Shown in pieces: positions 12,814-25,014 of a DNA stretch of 64,000 nt (its first letter is position 1; each line of letters begins with the position of its first letter). The stretch is taken from assembly GCA_027574665.1 (NCBI GenBank), contig CM050654.1, forward strand, positions 27,981,722 through 28,045,721. The letters are read 5' to 3'. The stretch comes from Rhynochetos jubatus (taxonomy: Eukaryota; Chordata; Aves; Eurypygiformes; Rhynochetidae). Position numbers and translations under genes: made by a program. The notes under the pieces were generated by a model. The model searched no databases. It was given only the letters and a program-made list of their open reading frames with translations, and had not been told where the DNA came from.

Positions 12814-13004
12814 AATCATAGAATGTTTTGGGTTGGAAGGGACCTTAAAGATCCAACCCCCCTTCCACGGTCAGGGACACCCTCCACTAGACCAGGTTGC
12901 CCAAAGCCTCATCCAGCCTGGCCTTGAAGGCTTCCAGGGGTGGGGCACCCACAACTTCTTTGGGCAACCTGTGCCAGTGCCTCACCACCCTCTCTGTGAA
13001 GAAA
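12814..13004 (-). mobile_element. CR1 LINE 3' fragment, 5'-truncated
   Basis: The plus strand reads TCATAGAATGTTTTGGGTTG, then GGAAGGGACCTTAAAGATCC and further blocks such as CACTAGACCAGGTTGCCCA and GGGCAACCTGTGCCAGTGCC. This is the reverse complement of the avian CR1 3' untranslated region, so the element lies on the minus strand with its 3' end at 12814. Similarity fades just after TCTCTGTGAAGAA near 13004, giving about 190 bases and only the 3' part. No reverse transcriptase or endonuclease coding sequence is present. Such severe 5' truncation is usual for CR1, which typically makes no obvious target duplication. A frame across 12833-13075 is a by-product of the repeat. Confidence 0.93.
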
Positions 13005-16000
13005 TGCCCTTGCTGTTGAAAAGTGAATTGGATCAGGGATTTGAAGTATCAGAGATCATCTACAAGAAAGGGTAGATGTGTCAGGAAAGAAAGTTCAGCT
13101 GGAACAGGCTTCAGGAGAGCTGGCTTTGGTGTTCACCCTGCCCCAGGCTTGCTGTGTGATCTCAGGAGGTCATAGAGGCCCAGCCTCTTCAGACCACAGC
13201 AGCGGAGACTGATTCAGAGGTCTCTTCCCCCAGGTCCTGTTTAGTCCATGAACAGGTTTTGATGGCCATTTTCCATCCAGAGTTACTAACGCGTTGGTCC
13301 CCTTGAGTTGTTTATGTAAAATGTGGTTTTCTGTTTCAGGAGACTTTATCTGCCCCATTGCCCTGGTCTGCAGGGGAAGCCCAGCCCCACACCTGGGCTC
13401 AGCCTGACCAGTCATTTTGCACAGACAAAACCTGCCCTGGAAGGCCATCTGCCTGTACAACAGCCCGGTGTAGGAGGAGACCCCATGTAGCATCTCTCAC
13501 TGACACATTCAAGGGTTTGGCATCAAAGCAGGCTTGGTGTTCCCTGCGCTAGCACCTTCTGCTGGGCGTGCTAAAGGGATGGTTACTCTCTGCTGGCTGA
13601 GGCAATAGCCAGGGGCTCCCTGCAGGATGAGATGGGCTGCTCCTCACCTCAGAAGTGATACTGTTTGTGTTTTCTCAGCAGCAAACCTGTCACAAAAAGC
13701 CCTGTGTCATGCTCAGCTAGTGTGTGTCTCCTAGGGGTTGATCTTCCTTTCAGGACAGGCTGGAAGAAGCATGTCTTTCTTGAAAATGCTGTTGCAGAAG
13801 GGAGAAAATACCTTTCAGCATTACCGGAGACAGCACCGTATGACTTTGCTTCTTCAGATATGAGGTTACAGGGCAGCAGGCCACCTGCTGCTGTCAGACA
13901 TGGAGAACAAGTGGCACCCTCTTCTGGCTTCTTTCAGGCTTGATTCTTCCTTGTGGCATTCAGATCCTGCTCTCCTCTTGCTACAACCAGGGTCATGGCT
14001 GGCTCAGGAGCTGGGTTTGATGGGGTGAGTCCTTGCTTGCAAACAGTTCCTTTACAGCTCTTGTAGGACTTGCCGCTGTGGCATTCGGGGCTTTTGCCGT
14101 GGTCCCGCTGTTGCCACCATGCTGTGGTTGCCTTCCTGCAGCAGAACCATCTCTCACAGATCTCAGCTCTGCAGTGCCTCAGCCCGGCTCTGCATTAGGG
14201 GAAAAATCAGAGTGGGAGGGAGACTGTGGAGCCCCAGCGAGAGGCATGCTCCCCCCATCCAGCCTCATGCTGTGCCTGGAAATTGTCTTGCAGGTGTCAC
14301 TCGTCCATGGGATGGGATGGAGGAAAGCTAACAGACCTTATCTCAGCTGGGGAAAAGAGCTCTGTAATTAGGATAAAGCCCTACAGCTGCCAGCTTTATA
14401 ATTTCTTTCCTGCTTTCTTACTGCAGAGAAGAGTTGTGTTGCCCGCTCCTCTGAGGATAAAAGTTTTGTTGTTTGAAGCTGGATTGTGCCCAGGAGTGTG
14501 ATCCGGCCATCAGATGGAGAAGGGCAGAGAATAATGACAGCTGGGCAGGGTTTTCAGCAAAAATTAGAAGACCAGGCCACCTTTTCCAATGAAAAGGAGG
14601 GAGATGAGGAGCTGGGGAAGTGTGTGTTGCAGTCATTAGCACAGAGTTTAAAAGAACCAGCAGTGCCTTGTGTTTTAAAGTCCAGTCGGTAGCACATAAT
14701 AACCCTGGCTTCCCGCAGAAATCCCTCAGCCTGTTTGCAGTCGCTCCCGGCAGTGAGACGGGTAGATTTATATGATTTTACGGGGGTACAAAAGAGCTGC
14801 TTTGCAACATGACACCATTTCCCCTTAATGGACTCTGTGAGAAAACAAATTTTGATGGTGTAAAAGTGCCCAGGCTGCTGGACCAAAGTAGTCCATTTGC
14901 AACACCCTGCAGTGAGTGAAAGCCACAGGCCTGGTTATGGCCACACTGAAAGGCAGTGAAAGAGCTGATCACACCAGGCACTTATAAAAGCACTGATTTA
15001 TGGCAGTGACCTGTACGTTCTAAAGAATATAACTCTTTTTGCTCCTGAATTCAGCCTAATGTTAAAGAGCCAGTGTGCTGAGTGTTGCACAGGGCATTGC
15101 AGACAGGGTATCTCCAGAAACCACCCTTCAGGAAACCTTGTGTGTTGCTGACACACTTGTGCAAGGGTGTATTTCTTCCTTCGAAATGGCTTGGCCCCTG
15201 TGAGGAAGCAAAACGGTCCCTGAGAGGTGGCCAGGTCCCCTGGGAGCAGCGTGGCTTCTCAGCCACGGTGAAGCTGCAGGAGACGGATTGCGAGCAGGGA
15301 AGGATGCGTGAAGGTTGGCCCTGGCAGAAGAGGAATAGCATGCTGTGGGGAGGGAGAGGAGAGGAGGTCTTACAGTCAAGGCTGAGACGCAGCCAACATC
15401 TCCACACCCTCTTAAGTACACGCACCCACAGAGAGCAGTCATACTGCCTTGGTGGACACACGACCAAAGCAGAAGTTAGGCATGTGCGGTCTATTCAGAT
15501 CCAAACCCACTTAGACCTGTTCTCCCTTCGGCCCTGTGGGTATCATTGGAGAAAGGTGACTTCTAACAGTCCTGTTTATACTCCAGTTCAGCCCCCTGAT
15601 GTAAGACCCTTGTTAATACTGAGCTGAAATCTCAGGTAAATCCCAGCGTATGAGTGATCAGTCATACACAGGTGCCCTCAGAGGACAGAAGATTGGCCAT
15701 GCAGGTACTGGATGTGTGGCACTGCGATGACTTTGAAGGAGTGTGGTATATGTAGAGGGGCATGATCCCTGCTCAGGTCTCCAAAACAACCCAGTCCGCA
15801 GACGCAGAGCCTGCAAATTGTGAGCAGCCGGGCTGGGAGCATTGGTTATACCCACACCACTGCAAGTTCATGGGGTCCTGCACCATGTGTGACTTCTGTG
15901 GTGAGACCCAAAGGTGTTGCAGAGAGGAAAGGGACGTCCTGAAGTCAGAATAAATTTGAGAGCTTTCTTCTTGGCTATGGCAGCTGCTGCCTAAGCCAGG

Positions 16001-19000
16001 AGCACAAAGATCCCTTTGCCTTACGCAGCTAGGCTTCTTGCTGTGCCTTGCTGGTCTGCATATCCGCAGGAGCAGCTCAGGGTGGCAGTGCTGCCTTGTG
16101 GTTTGAGCCATTCCCTGGGTTGATTTCTTGTTCGTGCTGACATGCAGGGAGCTGTATCCCCAGAGTGAGCATCAGGGGTTTCACATGGAAAAAAACACAG
16201 ATGCAGACTGCAGAAAGCTGTGTCCCACCATGCTGGGTTTAATTAAGGGCACTCTGAAAAAGCCCCTGTTCAGTAACACCTCTCTGCAGTCACGCTGTGT
16301 TGGAATTCAAGTGGCTTTATGGCAAGGCTGAGTTTGGGCTCACATCTGGCAATATTAAATCACCGCCCTGTAGGAAGAGAAGGTTATTTCTATTTTCTGC
16401 TTTTGGAGTGACTACATGTGCCAAACACACATTTCTGCTACAACTGATAGAAAGACAAAACTTGTGTAACCGCTGTAGGAAGCATCGGAAAGGAGCAATG
16501 TGAAATGCCACGCCATTGATCGCTAGCGCTGCCTGGCCCCAGAGGTAAGTGTAGCCTTTGAAGGACAGCACTTCATCTCGGCATCACCTGCCTGGGAGGT
16601 GGCAGTGGCACGCGTATCAGGGATGGACACAGCCTGGCGGTGCGCTGGTTGCTATTCCGCTGGTGCTCTCGGCACTCATCTGTCTCCTGGGAATGACTGA
16701 CGTGTTTCATGTGTCTGGGAAACTTCAAGCAGCTGATATACAGACACCAAACCTGCCTGATAAATATGTTTCATTTATTTGCCTGTGCAATTTGTCATCT
16801 ATGAAATCTATTTATCTAATACAATCTACCTACCTACCTAATTAGATATAGTTGTATATCTAGAAGTGAAGACAATGCAACATCACGTTTTCCTCGGCAT
16901 GTCCACTTTATCTGCCCAGAAATCCTTGTTCAGATTGTTTTTATTTATTTCCCTTATTTTTCCTGGATTTCCAGTGTAGTCTGACTTGGGGTACCTATGC
17001 TATATAGTTACTTTGTCCCCTGAAGGGCAGATCTGCTGTGTGGATGCTCTGTGCAGTTTAAGTGGAACCTATGGCTCATGTGTTTAACAGCACATATGTT
17101 TGTCCAAGAGTTCCCAGGCAGAAAAGAAGGACCCATAAAGAGATATCGAAATACATTTATGTATCTATATATGAACCATAAATCCAAACACCCCCCTGTT
17201 TACAGTGGCTCTCAGTTTTGTGGTGGGGAATTTCAGGAGCCCTGGTAGGAAGGTGTCCTGTCGTAGGCATCCTGCTGTGGGGCACCGCATATAAGCGAGT
17301 ATGTATATACAGCTGCATGCTTCTCCTCTCTAATGCATCACTCAGGATTATTTCAGCCTCAGAGGTAACATCCCTTCCTGTTGCAGTGGCAGATTTAAGG
17401 CCTGAAATATCCTTGAAGCGCTGTTAATTTGGGCAGAGAAGTGTCTCTGCTTGTTCTAGGCAGCATCGGGGCTTCCCTTGAGCTCTGGCAATGCCCAGGG
17501 CAGCTAGTTGGCTTTTGAATTGTCCAGCTCATTGTTCTGCTCTTTGGGTGGTGAAATAATAACCCTGAGACATATAGGGGTTAATTATTGTGCTTATAAG
17601 GCAGAGTCTCAGCAGTGCTTAGGCAGAGTTGGTCGTGGCGGTGCATGACCATCTCCACTTATTTCCAAATGTTTCTACAACCCTATGGCTATGTGGAGTC
17701 AAACCTGGTGTTGACCAAGGGGCAACAGCTCCAGAGAGATGGTTTGTTTTCTGGTTCTTAGCTCACTTCCCTTAAACATAAAACAGCAGGGATATTTTGC
17801 CAAGGCTTTGGAGAGAGACTCTTTGGCTTGAAATAAAAAAAAGTGAAGCACGAAAATAAGAAGCAGCAACATGTAAAATGGAGCCACACACAGTTTTCTA
17901 GGATTTGCAAACCCTACAAAATCCAGGCAGGGCATTTTATCGCTCAGAGCAGGGGCAGCATTTGCTTTTTTGAGGGATGAGAGATTCTGTTGACTCTCTG
18001 CAGCATGAGTCTCTGGGGCTGTGCTGCTCCTGCTGCTGCTAGAAAGGGAGCACAACGGCTCCTGTTCAGTAGACAGGGCCAAGAATTTCTCCAAAGCATC
18101 AGATGTCAAATCAACATTTTCAATCTCTTCTCTCTGCCTGAATTGCTTTTCCTTCATGTTTCTTTCACTGCTTTTCTCCTTCTAAATGCTCCCCCTCCTT
18201 CCCCCTGATCAAACCCTTTCTCTCATGGCAAACATCATTACTACAGCAGGCAAGATGAAATACGCCTCAGTCTACCTCAATCCCAGTGCAGATGGAAACC
18301 CAAGAGAGAAGGGCAAAGAACAGCAAATAAGGACATTTTCAGAATGCCAACACAGCAATGGCAGTGAGAAATACAAGACAGAGCTGTTAACCACACAAGG
18401 AAATAAATGCTCCTGTGGGAAAAATCATACACTAATGCCTATTAGCTTAATAGCCCTGCGGTTTCGGCAGAGGGCTGAGAGACAGGGGGTCTGGGCTCTG
18501 CGTGCTGCTGTGCCGCAGCCCGGCTGTCACCTGGGAGGGTGGATGCTCGCTCTGCCCTTGGTTGTCTTTGCTTTCAGCTTTGCCACATCCCAGTGTAAAA
18601 CGGAAACTGGTTTCTTCTGGGCTTGTCAGACACAGGCAGCCGCCAGCAAACCCAGGAGGAGCCTGCGCTGTTGAGTGGAGGAGTTTACCATGTGTGTACA
18701 CACTTGTGCAAGGGTCAGATCTCTCCCGGCGTCTTGTTCCTCCTCTCCCATCTCTCTCTGTCTGGAGGTTGGAGCTGAGTGAAGCACTTCTCGTCACAAA
18801 GAGGTTGCACACAACATGCCCAGTCCAAAACCAAAGTGCTCTGCTGGTGTTTTGTCGGGTGTTGGGAATTTGGGAGCTGACCCTCAGAGCAAGAAGAGCG
18901 TTAAATAGAAGCAAATGGTGAAGCCAGTCTAACAGAGAGCAGGAGATAACAGTGCCAGTTTACCAGGAAGGTTTATGAAGGAGGGAGAGCAAAGCTTCCC

Positions 19001-22000
19001 TTGGAGAAAAGATAAAGAGGCTGATTATGATATACTTTACTTCATAGCGCTTCCTGAAAAAGAGCTGAGGGTATTGTTTTCTGCTTTAATATTTTGTGTT
19101 AAACATTAAAGGGATGAAGGTAAGGAGCCTGAGTAGCTATGAGATGATCTGCAAAGCAGAGATGTTTTAGGCTGGGGAGTAGAGGCACTTTATTAGTTAT
19201 TATTAGACTTTTCGGCTCACAGTGGACAAGTCAATATTTTTTTCTGTTGATTGCTGCTGTTTCCTCCTTCAGTTGTTAAATCCCCTCTCTTCCCAGAAAT
19301 GCCCTACTTTGAATAGAACCTGCTCGTACCTAGCAAGTGACCTAAGGATGCTGAGCATAGGGTCACTGCGGCCACAGCTGGTGAGTGACTCAGCCTGAGC
19401 ACTATGGAGGCTAGTTTTGGGGATATATGGAGTTAGTAAGAGACAAACACCCTGCCCTAGCTGTAAACACCAGTTTTTGGGGGGAAGAACTGATCAGCTC
19501 CTAGCATCCTTTTGGTGTGGGAAGGATGAGACCTTAGGGAGGAGAAATAAGGGGATGAAATTCTGAGTTACAGGTTATGAATGTTCTAGGCAGGAAATTG
19601 TAAAGAAGAGTGGTTGAATGCAGGTCCTCTCAAGGTATGAGACCTTTCTCACTTCAGATTTAGCCTTCTAAGGGTGCTGGGTGTTAACACAGAGGTAATT
19701 GTCAAGCAGTGGGTAGGTGTGATGTGTTCAACGGTCTTAGGCACCTCAGGGGAAAGGGGGGTCTCTAAGGCTGGGGATGTCTGCAAAAGGCTTTATCAAG
19801 CCAAATACTACAATTAGCTGTTGTTCGTTACTGCTCCTTAGATTGCTTAAAAAGGGAAAGGTCAAGGTTCCCTACACCTGAAAACTTCTGCAAGCATGGG
19901 GGTGAATTTTGAATAGACATTAAAAAAAAAAAAGGGTAAAATTTAATACTTTTCCTCTTATGACCATGTCATGTCAGATTTACTGCCTTGTGGTGGCTGG
20001 CAAGAGACTTATTAGGAAATAATACTGCTACCTCAGAGCTGGGGTATTAATTTTTAATCGATGACTTCTTTGTGACGATCATGGAAGTGGAATATCAAAG
20101 ATGGGCGAATTGTGTAGCACATGCCCTTGCTGTTCTGGAAGCTCACACTGAGCCCCAAGCTCTTCTCAAGGCTTTTCTTTCTCAGCTGGCCGAAACAAGC
20201 CTGCGCCAGCCTTCTGCATCCTGCTAACGTGTGAACGTCTCCCAGTCTCCAATGCATTCATTATGACCGTGCCACCGCAGGGTGATAGATGAGCAAACGA
20301 GGGGAGGAGGGAGGCTTAAACCCTTTGGTTCCAGTGGGAATGAATAACCACAAGATGGTTTCTGGAGTTGATGAAAATTAATAGAAATCCTCTGGCAGAG
20401 GAAGCGAGCTGAATCTGCGTCACTCAGTGATCTGAAAGGGACAATCGAAGCACAGCACAGGACACTCAGGGCATGTAGGGATGTGTTGGGAGAGGACTGT
20501 GGTGCACACCTACTACCAGAGCAGCATGAGCACACGTCGCTGGCTCCTGCTAATATCTCGCCACGACTGCTGCACTGACAGCCCAATGCTGTTCACTTGT
20601 GTGTGTCACCAAGATCCAGCTCTGCCATGTCAGTCTCTCTGGGCTCTCCCATAAGGTGGGTACTCAAGGGTCTACCCTGCCCCAAATGCTCCCTGAGGGC
20701 TGTGGCTGGAAAAAGTGAGGCTCTTTCCCCCAGGCTGCAATCTCTACCTGCCAAACATGTTCTTTATGAAAAGTGAAGCATCTGTTGCCTGCACATGGTA
20801 AGACAAAAAAGGCAGCATCTGAGGATAAAATATGAAGGTGAAAAGACCTGCTTCAGTTGCTGCTGCTGGTGGGGAGCAGCATGTAATCAAGGAGACTGAG
20901 AGCTAGCCAGAGGAACACTGGCCCTCAGGCCCTCACTGGGTAACATCCCTGGCAAATCATGCTTGCCACAAATGGTCAAATATCTTGCTTTTTAATATCA
21001 CACCCCAGGAAATGCCCCCTCCATGCCCCCACCCCCTCAAGCTGAAACAACTTTGCCACTAATGCGAATCACGATTGCCATTTTCCTGCTGCGAGCTGTG
21101 TTTCTCCTTGGAAGCTTCCCTTGTGGTTGTGAAGCCACAAACTTTGGCTTTCAAAGAGCAGGTAGGATCAGAGCTTCTGGTGGTGGGAGGATATTCATGT
21201 GCATATGTATACACACAGATGCTACTTACAAACAAATTGGGGTTTGTTTTCCCAAAGACACTAATGCCTGCTTTTTGTCACGTTTGGCTTTGTAAACTTT
21301 CTCTTAACACATCTTTCTGACGTGACAAATTAACACCAAGTTTTCAGTCCCTCTTAGCCTGAATCTGTTATCTCTGCTAGATCACTGTTTGCTTGAGTAC
21401 GGGCTAGAGAGCGTGGTCCCCAGCCTTGTCCAAAGGAGCCCACTGCGGCTGACAGATGCAATGGATTGATACTTTGGGAGTGTGTGTGTGCGTGCCTATG
21501 TCCACTTCATCCTGAGAAAACACAGATCTGCAACCTGTTTGATGAAAGAACTTTGTAGCTGGAATAGCAAAGCAAGCCAGCAACAAAGGGAAGAGTAAAA
21601 TATTTTTTTCCCTTTTTTTCTTTTGGCTTTTCTGATTCATAAAGCAATTCTCCAGTCAATCCTAGTGCATTTGTATAAACCTCAGCCGGCAAGGAAAGCA
21701 CAATTTAAAAGCAATGCAGTGAGTTGCTCTCTGAAGCTTTGTTCGTTCATGATGATTATTTGCAATATACTGGATTGTATGAATACAGGGTGTTTCACGC
21801 AGGGTCATGCCGCAGTCTCTCTCCCTTGAAGGCAAGTCTTGGAGCTCAAAGAAATCAGAAATCCAAGTTTTCTCCCTTCTGGCTGATGTGCTTTTCAGGG
21901 TCACAGGTGGAGGGAAAAGTTAGAGGCAAGTGTGCTTTCAACCTCTCCTTCCATGGGGCTCATAGCGAGCACTGTCCAAGGTTGTGGGTCCCTGCCTGTT

Positions 22001-23689
22001 AAGCAAAGTAAGGACTTGTGCATCTTGAAATAAATTTTATGCAGTCACACACTTCAGCTTTAAAAAGTTCCCAGTGAGGCTTGTGACTTAGCATGGGCAA
22101 AAGGCCAGAGCTGGGATTGCAGGTAGACAGTCCTCAGGGAAGGGGCTGCCAGATTTCGTTCTACCTGAAAAGGGACTGTCTGGGAAGAGCAGTCAACTTG
22201 TTGCTTTCTGTTTTCAAGAAATAGAGAGATGGAAAAGGCTTTCCAGTTCTCACCAGTTCTACCTCCTTGTCTAACTACTTGGTGCTCTTTGAAGGACTGA
22301 AACCAGCCTGTCTAACACCTGACCCCAGCAGGAGCTGAATTTGACTGCTCTGATTTACTCAAGTTAGAATTTGTGTCCTAGAAACTGGCCAAGGGCATCA
22401 CCCATTACTGTCACATTTGGGCTTGGATGGATGAGTGTCATCTCTGGCCACAGGGACCACTCTGTCACTGACCAGTCTGGACTGGAAGAGAAAGTACAAA
22501 CCTTCTGCAGTTTCAGAGGGAGAAACATGTACTGTCTGCACACTAAGTGTGCTAGGCTCTTCAAAAAGTGGTTTCTTTTTGCCAATTCTTCTTTCTCTGA
22601 AGGATTAAAAGTGATTCAAAAACACAGAAAAGAGGGAAAATAGAACTGGGACTTATAAGCAAAAAAATTGTCATGTGTCAAGTCTGAACCCATCCCCTGG
22701 TTTACGTTTCACTGCTCATCTTGGAAGAAAATTCAGTCCTGAGGTTTGCCTTCTCTGCAGTGAACACAGCGATTATGTTCATCCTATTCAGATTCCACAC
22801 TCAATTTTTATTTCTTTTTCTAAGACCTGTGCTGTTATTTTCTATCCAGCCACTCTTACAGTTAGAAAACCTGCATTTGAGAGGCTGACTTAATTTGCTC
22901 TTTCCCTTGTGAAATAATAGATGTCATGGTGTTTAGAAAAATGAAAAGAAAGAAAACCTTTCCATGCACCAAAGGGTGTGTGGAGAAAACCATTTAAAAA
23001 ATCCGCATCCTAAATACTGTAATCTAGAGCTTACAAAGATAGTCACAGACTTATTTTCTTCTTCTGCCTGAACCTTTCTTTAGCCAATACAAAAATTTCT
23101 CCTATCTCTCCAGGAAGTTTGACCAGCATTGTCTCAAGCTGTGTGCTTTCCCCACTATTAATACGTACCATTTGTGGAAGTTCTGACTTTTTAAAAAATA
23201 TTCCAACAAAGAAGATTTTTCCAAACAATTACAACTTTTTTGTCTCTTTCAGTCCTCTCTGATACCTCATTGTAGGTGTCCGTGAGAGTCTATTTGTCTC
23301 CACAAATAGACATCTGTGGAGTCTAAAGAGCAGCTCTGGCAATTTTACACAGCTCTTCCCCCGCCACTGCTTGCCTTCGTAATCTGACAATAAAATTGGA
23401 TTTTTGGTATCTCTTTAACACTCAAAAAAGTAAACCCCTTTCATAACATGTATCATTTTCCAAGGTAATTTGAAAAGAATACCTTTCACTTTCAAATTGC
23501 CCTTTGGCAGATTTGAAACCGCAGTTGTTTTGTGAAAGCTCTTGGCATTTAAAACTGCTTTGTAAGAAGGAGGAGGAGGAATAAATAATAATAAAAAAAA
23601 GCTCCCAACCCTGGCTACTTCACATTCCTTCTGAACTGTCCAGAGCTTTTCAAGTGAGTGGGAACACGCCGACAAATGCATTCTGAAGA
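13005..23689. other. Non-coding DNA, no convincing gene
   Basis: Frames of 150-180 codons exist at 15082-15627 (+), 17699-18157 (-), 18186-18674 (+) and 18447-18914 (-), none recognisable. A possible MIR fragment near 13150-13195 is too weak to call. Splice-like words such as CCCAGAGGTAAGTG near 16545 occur without a supporting exon. Confidence 0.55.
23288..23321. other. Two overlapping, mutually exclusive hairpins
   Basis: GTCTATTTGT (23288-23297) pairs perfectly with ACAAATAGAC (23302-23311) around a four-base loop. The loop and second arm also form CTCCACA (23298-23304), which pairs with TGTGGAG (23315-23321). The two stems cannot form together. No gene is adjacent, so any function is unknown. 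Confidence 0.8.
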
Positions 23690-24190
23690 AAATCTCATTT
23701 CGATCCTAAATGGTGCTTCACAATTTCCAATTCACACTGTTGCCATTTTTACAGGAATTGATGGCTGCCATTGTTATCAAAGCTGACAGGCCTCTGGTAG
23801 GTTGCACAATCAGCGCAACCTGCTCCACACTTTCATTATTCCCAAGCGGCAGATTCTCATGATATCTCTCTTTTATAGGCATTGCTCATTTTTATTTTGC
23901 GTTTGACATGGCCCCTCCATTCACTCGCTGCTGGGGTGCTGAGATAAAACGGCTCCTCTAAAGTTAAAGGAACAACAGCTCTGACGCACGCCGAAGGTGG
24001 TTGGCGGCTTCTGTCCTTCCAGTGTGTTCTGTTCATTGAAATTAGCAGTTGGGTAATTGCCCAACATGCACGTCCATTCTTCTCAGCCCTGGCATTCAGG
24101 CAGCATTTTGCAGACATGCAAACGTCCTCTGAAAGCGAATCCAAATCAAAGGTTTTGGAGGCTTTTGTGCTTGAAAAAAATAAAGAGGAC
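23690..24190. promoter_or_regulatory. Candidate conserved non-coding element / enhancer
   Basis: This unique-looking segment packs motif words tightly. CCATTGTT (23768-23775, SOX-like) runs into ATCAAAG (23776-23782, TCF/LEF-like) and CTGACAG (23783-23789, MEIS/TGIF-like). GTTGCACAAT follows at 23801-23810 (C/EBP-like), and several CpGs survive at 23980-24010. No repeat signature or coherent gene is seen. A chance minus frame at 23857-24144 resembles no protein. The enhancer reading is inference from composition and motif density. Confidence 0.4.
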
Positions 24191-24784
24191 AGTGTTTTTG
24201 TTGAGCTGGTTTTGTCTAAAAGTCTCTCTTTGTCTTATCTCAGCAGGAAGAACCTGGAACGATGCTGAAAAAAATCACTTAAATGACCAAACTGGTCATC
24301 AGGCTGAGGAACAGGATGAGTGGAGGAAGGGTGACCAGCTCCCTGGGAACATGAAGGAACTGAATGGAAGATGAAACTCCCTGCAGCCAATAGGTGTTTC
24401 CCTGTATCGAGTACAATTTAAGCAACCTGAAAGGATGATATTCCACTACCTCCCACATTTTCTCACTGATAAGACTCCAGCTAGAGGCTCTGCTCAAGCC
24501 TGTATAGGGCCTATGAATGCCCCACAAGCTCCTTGTATGACACAGACAGCACTAAGGGGTGAAAAGAAGGAAGTCCTTTCGACTAGACCTTCATAAACCT
24601 CATTTTTCAGGATTTTACTGGATAAGATTTGCATAATACCAAATAGGAGATTCCTGGTAAATCAGGGAAGGGATCTAGCAAGTCCTCCAATATCATCCAA
24701 TGGCTTTGTGTTTGTCCCCACCAGATTCCCATAGGATTCTCATATTGCCTTTGCCTTCAACCCTAGCTGTGCTTTCAGCATGGG

Positions 24785-24819
<35 letters not shown>

Positions 24820-24822
24820 TTT
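24785..24822. repeat. T-rich simple repeat, TTTG/TTTTG units
   Basis: A run of T passes into GTTTGTTTGTTTTGTTTTG and ends in another T run. This is ordinary low-complexity DNA. Confidence 0.9.
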
Positions 24823-24973
24823 CCCTATTATTCAGCCTGGAACTGCTTTGAAGTTGTTTTTTTCATGAAGATAATGCCTCTATGAGGAAACCACTGTGGT
24901 TGCAAGCTGTGCCTGTCCTGCTCAGAAGGTGGTCTGCAGTGCATTTCTCCCAACCACTGGACTTGGGACAGCT

Positions 24974-25014
24974 TTCTGAAGGTATTTAGACACCTAAAAG
25001 CATCAACTGGGATA
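24974..25014. repeat. Short copy of the same TTTAGGNNCCTAAA-type repeat
   Basis: TGAAGGTATTTAGACACCTA followed by AAAGCATCAACTGGGAT matches the same remembered consensus as the segment at 12559-12660. Only about 40 bases are preserved. Confidence 0.35.

Noticed and set aside
12833..13075. 80-codon frame starting in CR1 sequence
   Set aside because: It translates the antisense of the CR1 3' untranslated region and is not a gene.
13150..13195. Possible MIR core (GCTTGCTGTGTGATCTCAGG)
   Set aside because: Only about 16 bases follow the MIR core order before similarity is lost, too little to call.
15082..15627. 181-codon plus-strand open frame
   Set aside because: No family resemblance, and a 138-codon minus frame overlaps it. 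No conserved-looking segment.
16545..16550. Strong donor-like CCCAGAG/GTAAGT
   Set aside because: The upstream sequence gives no acceptor-bounded open segment with protein character; isolated donor words are expected by chance.
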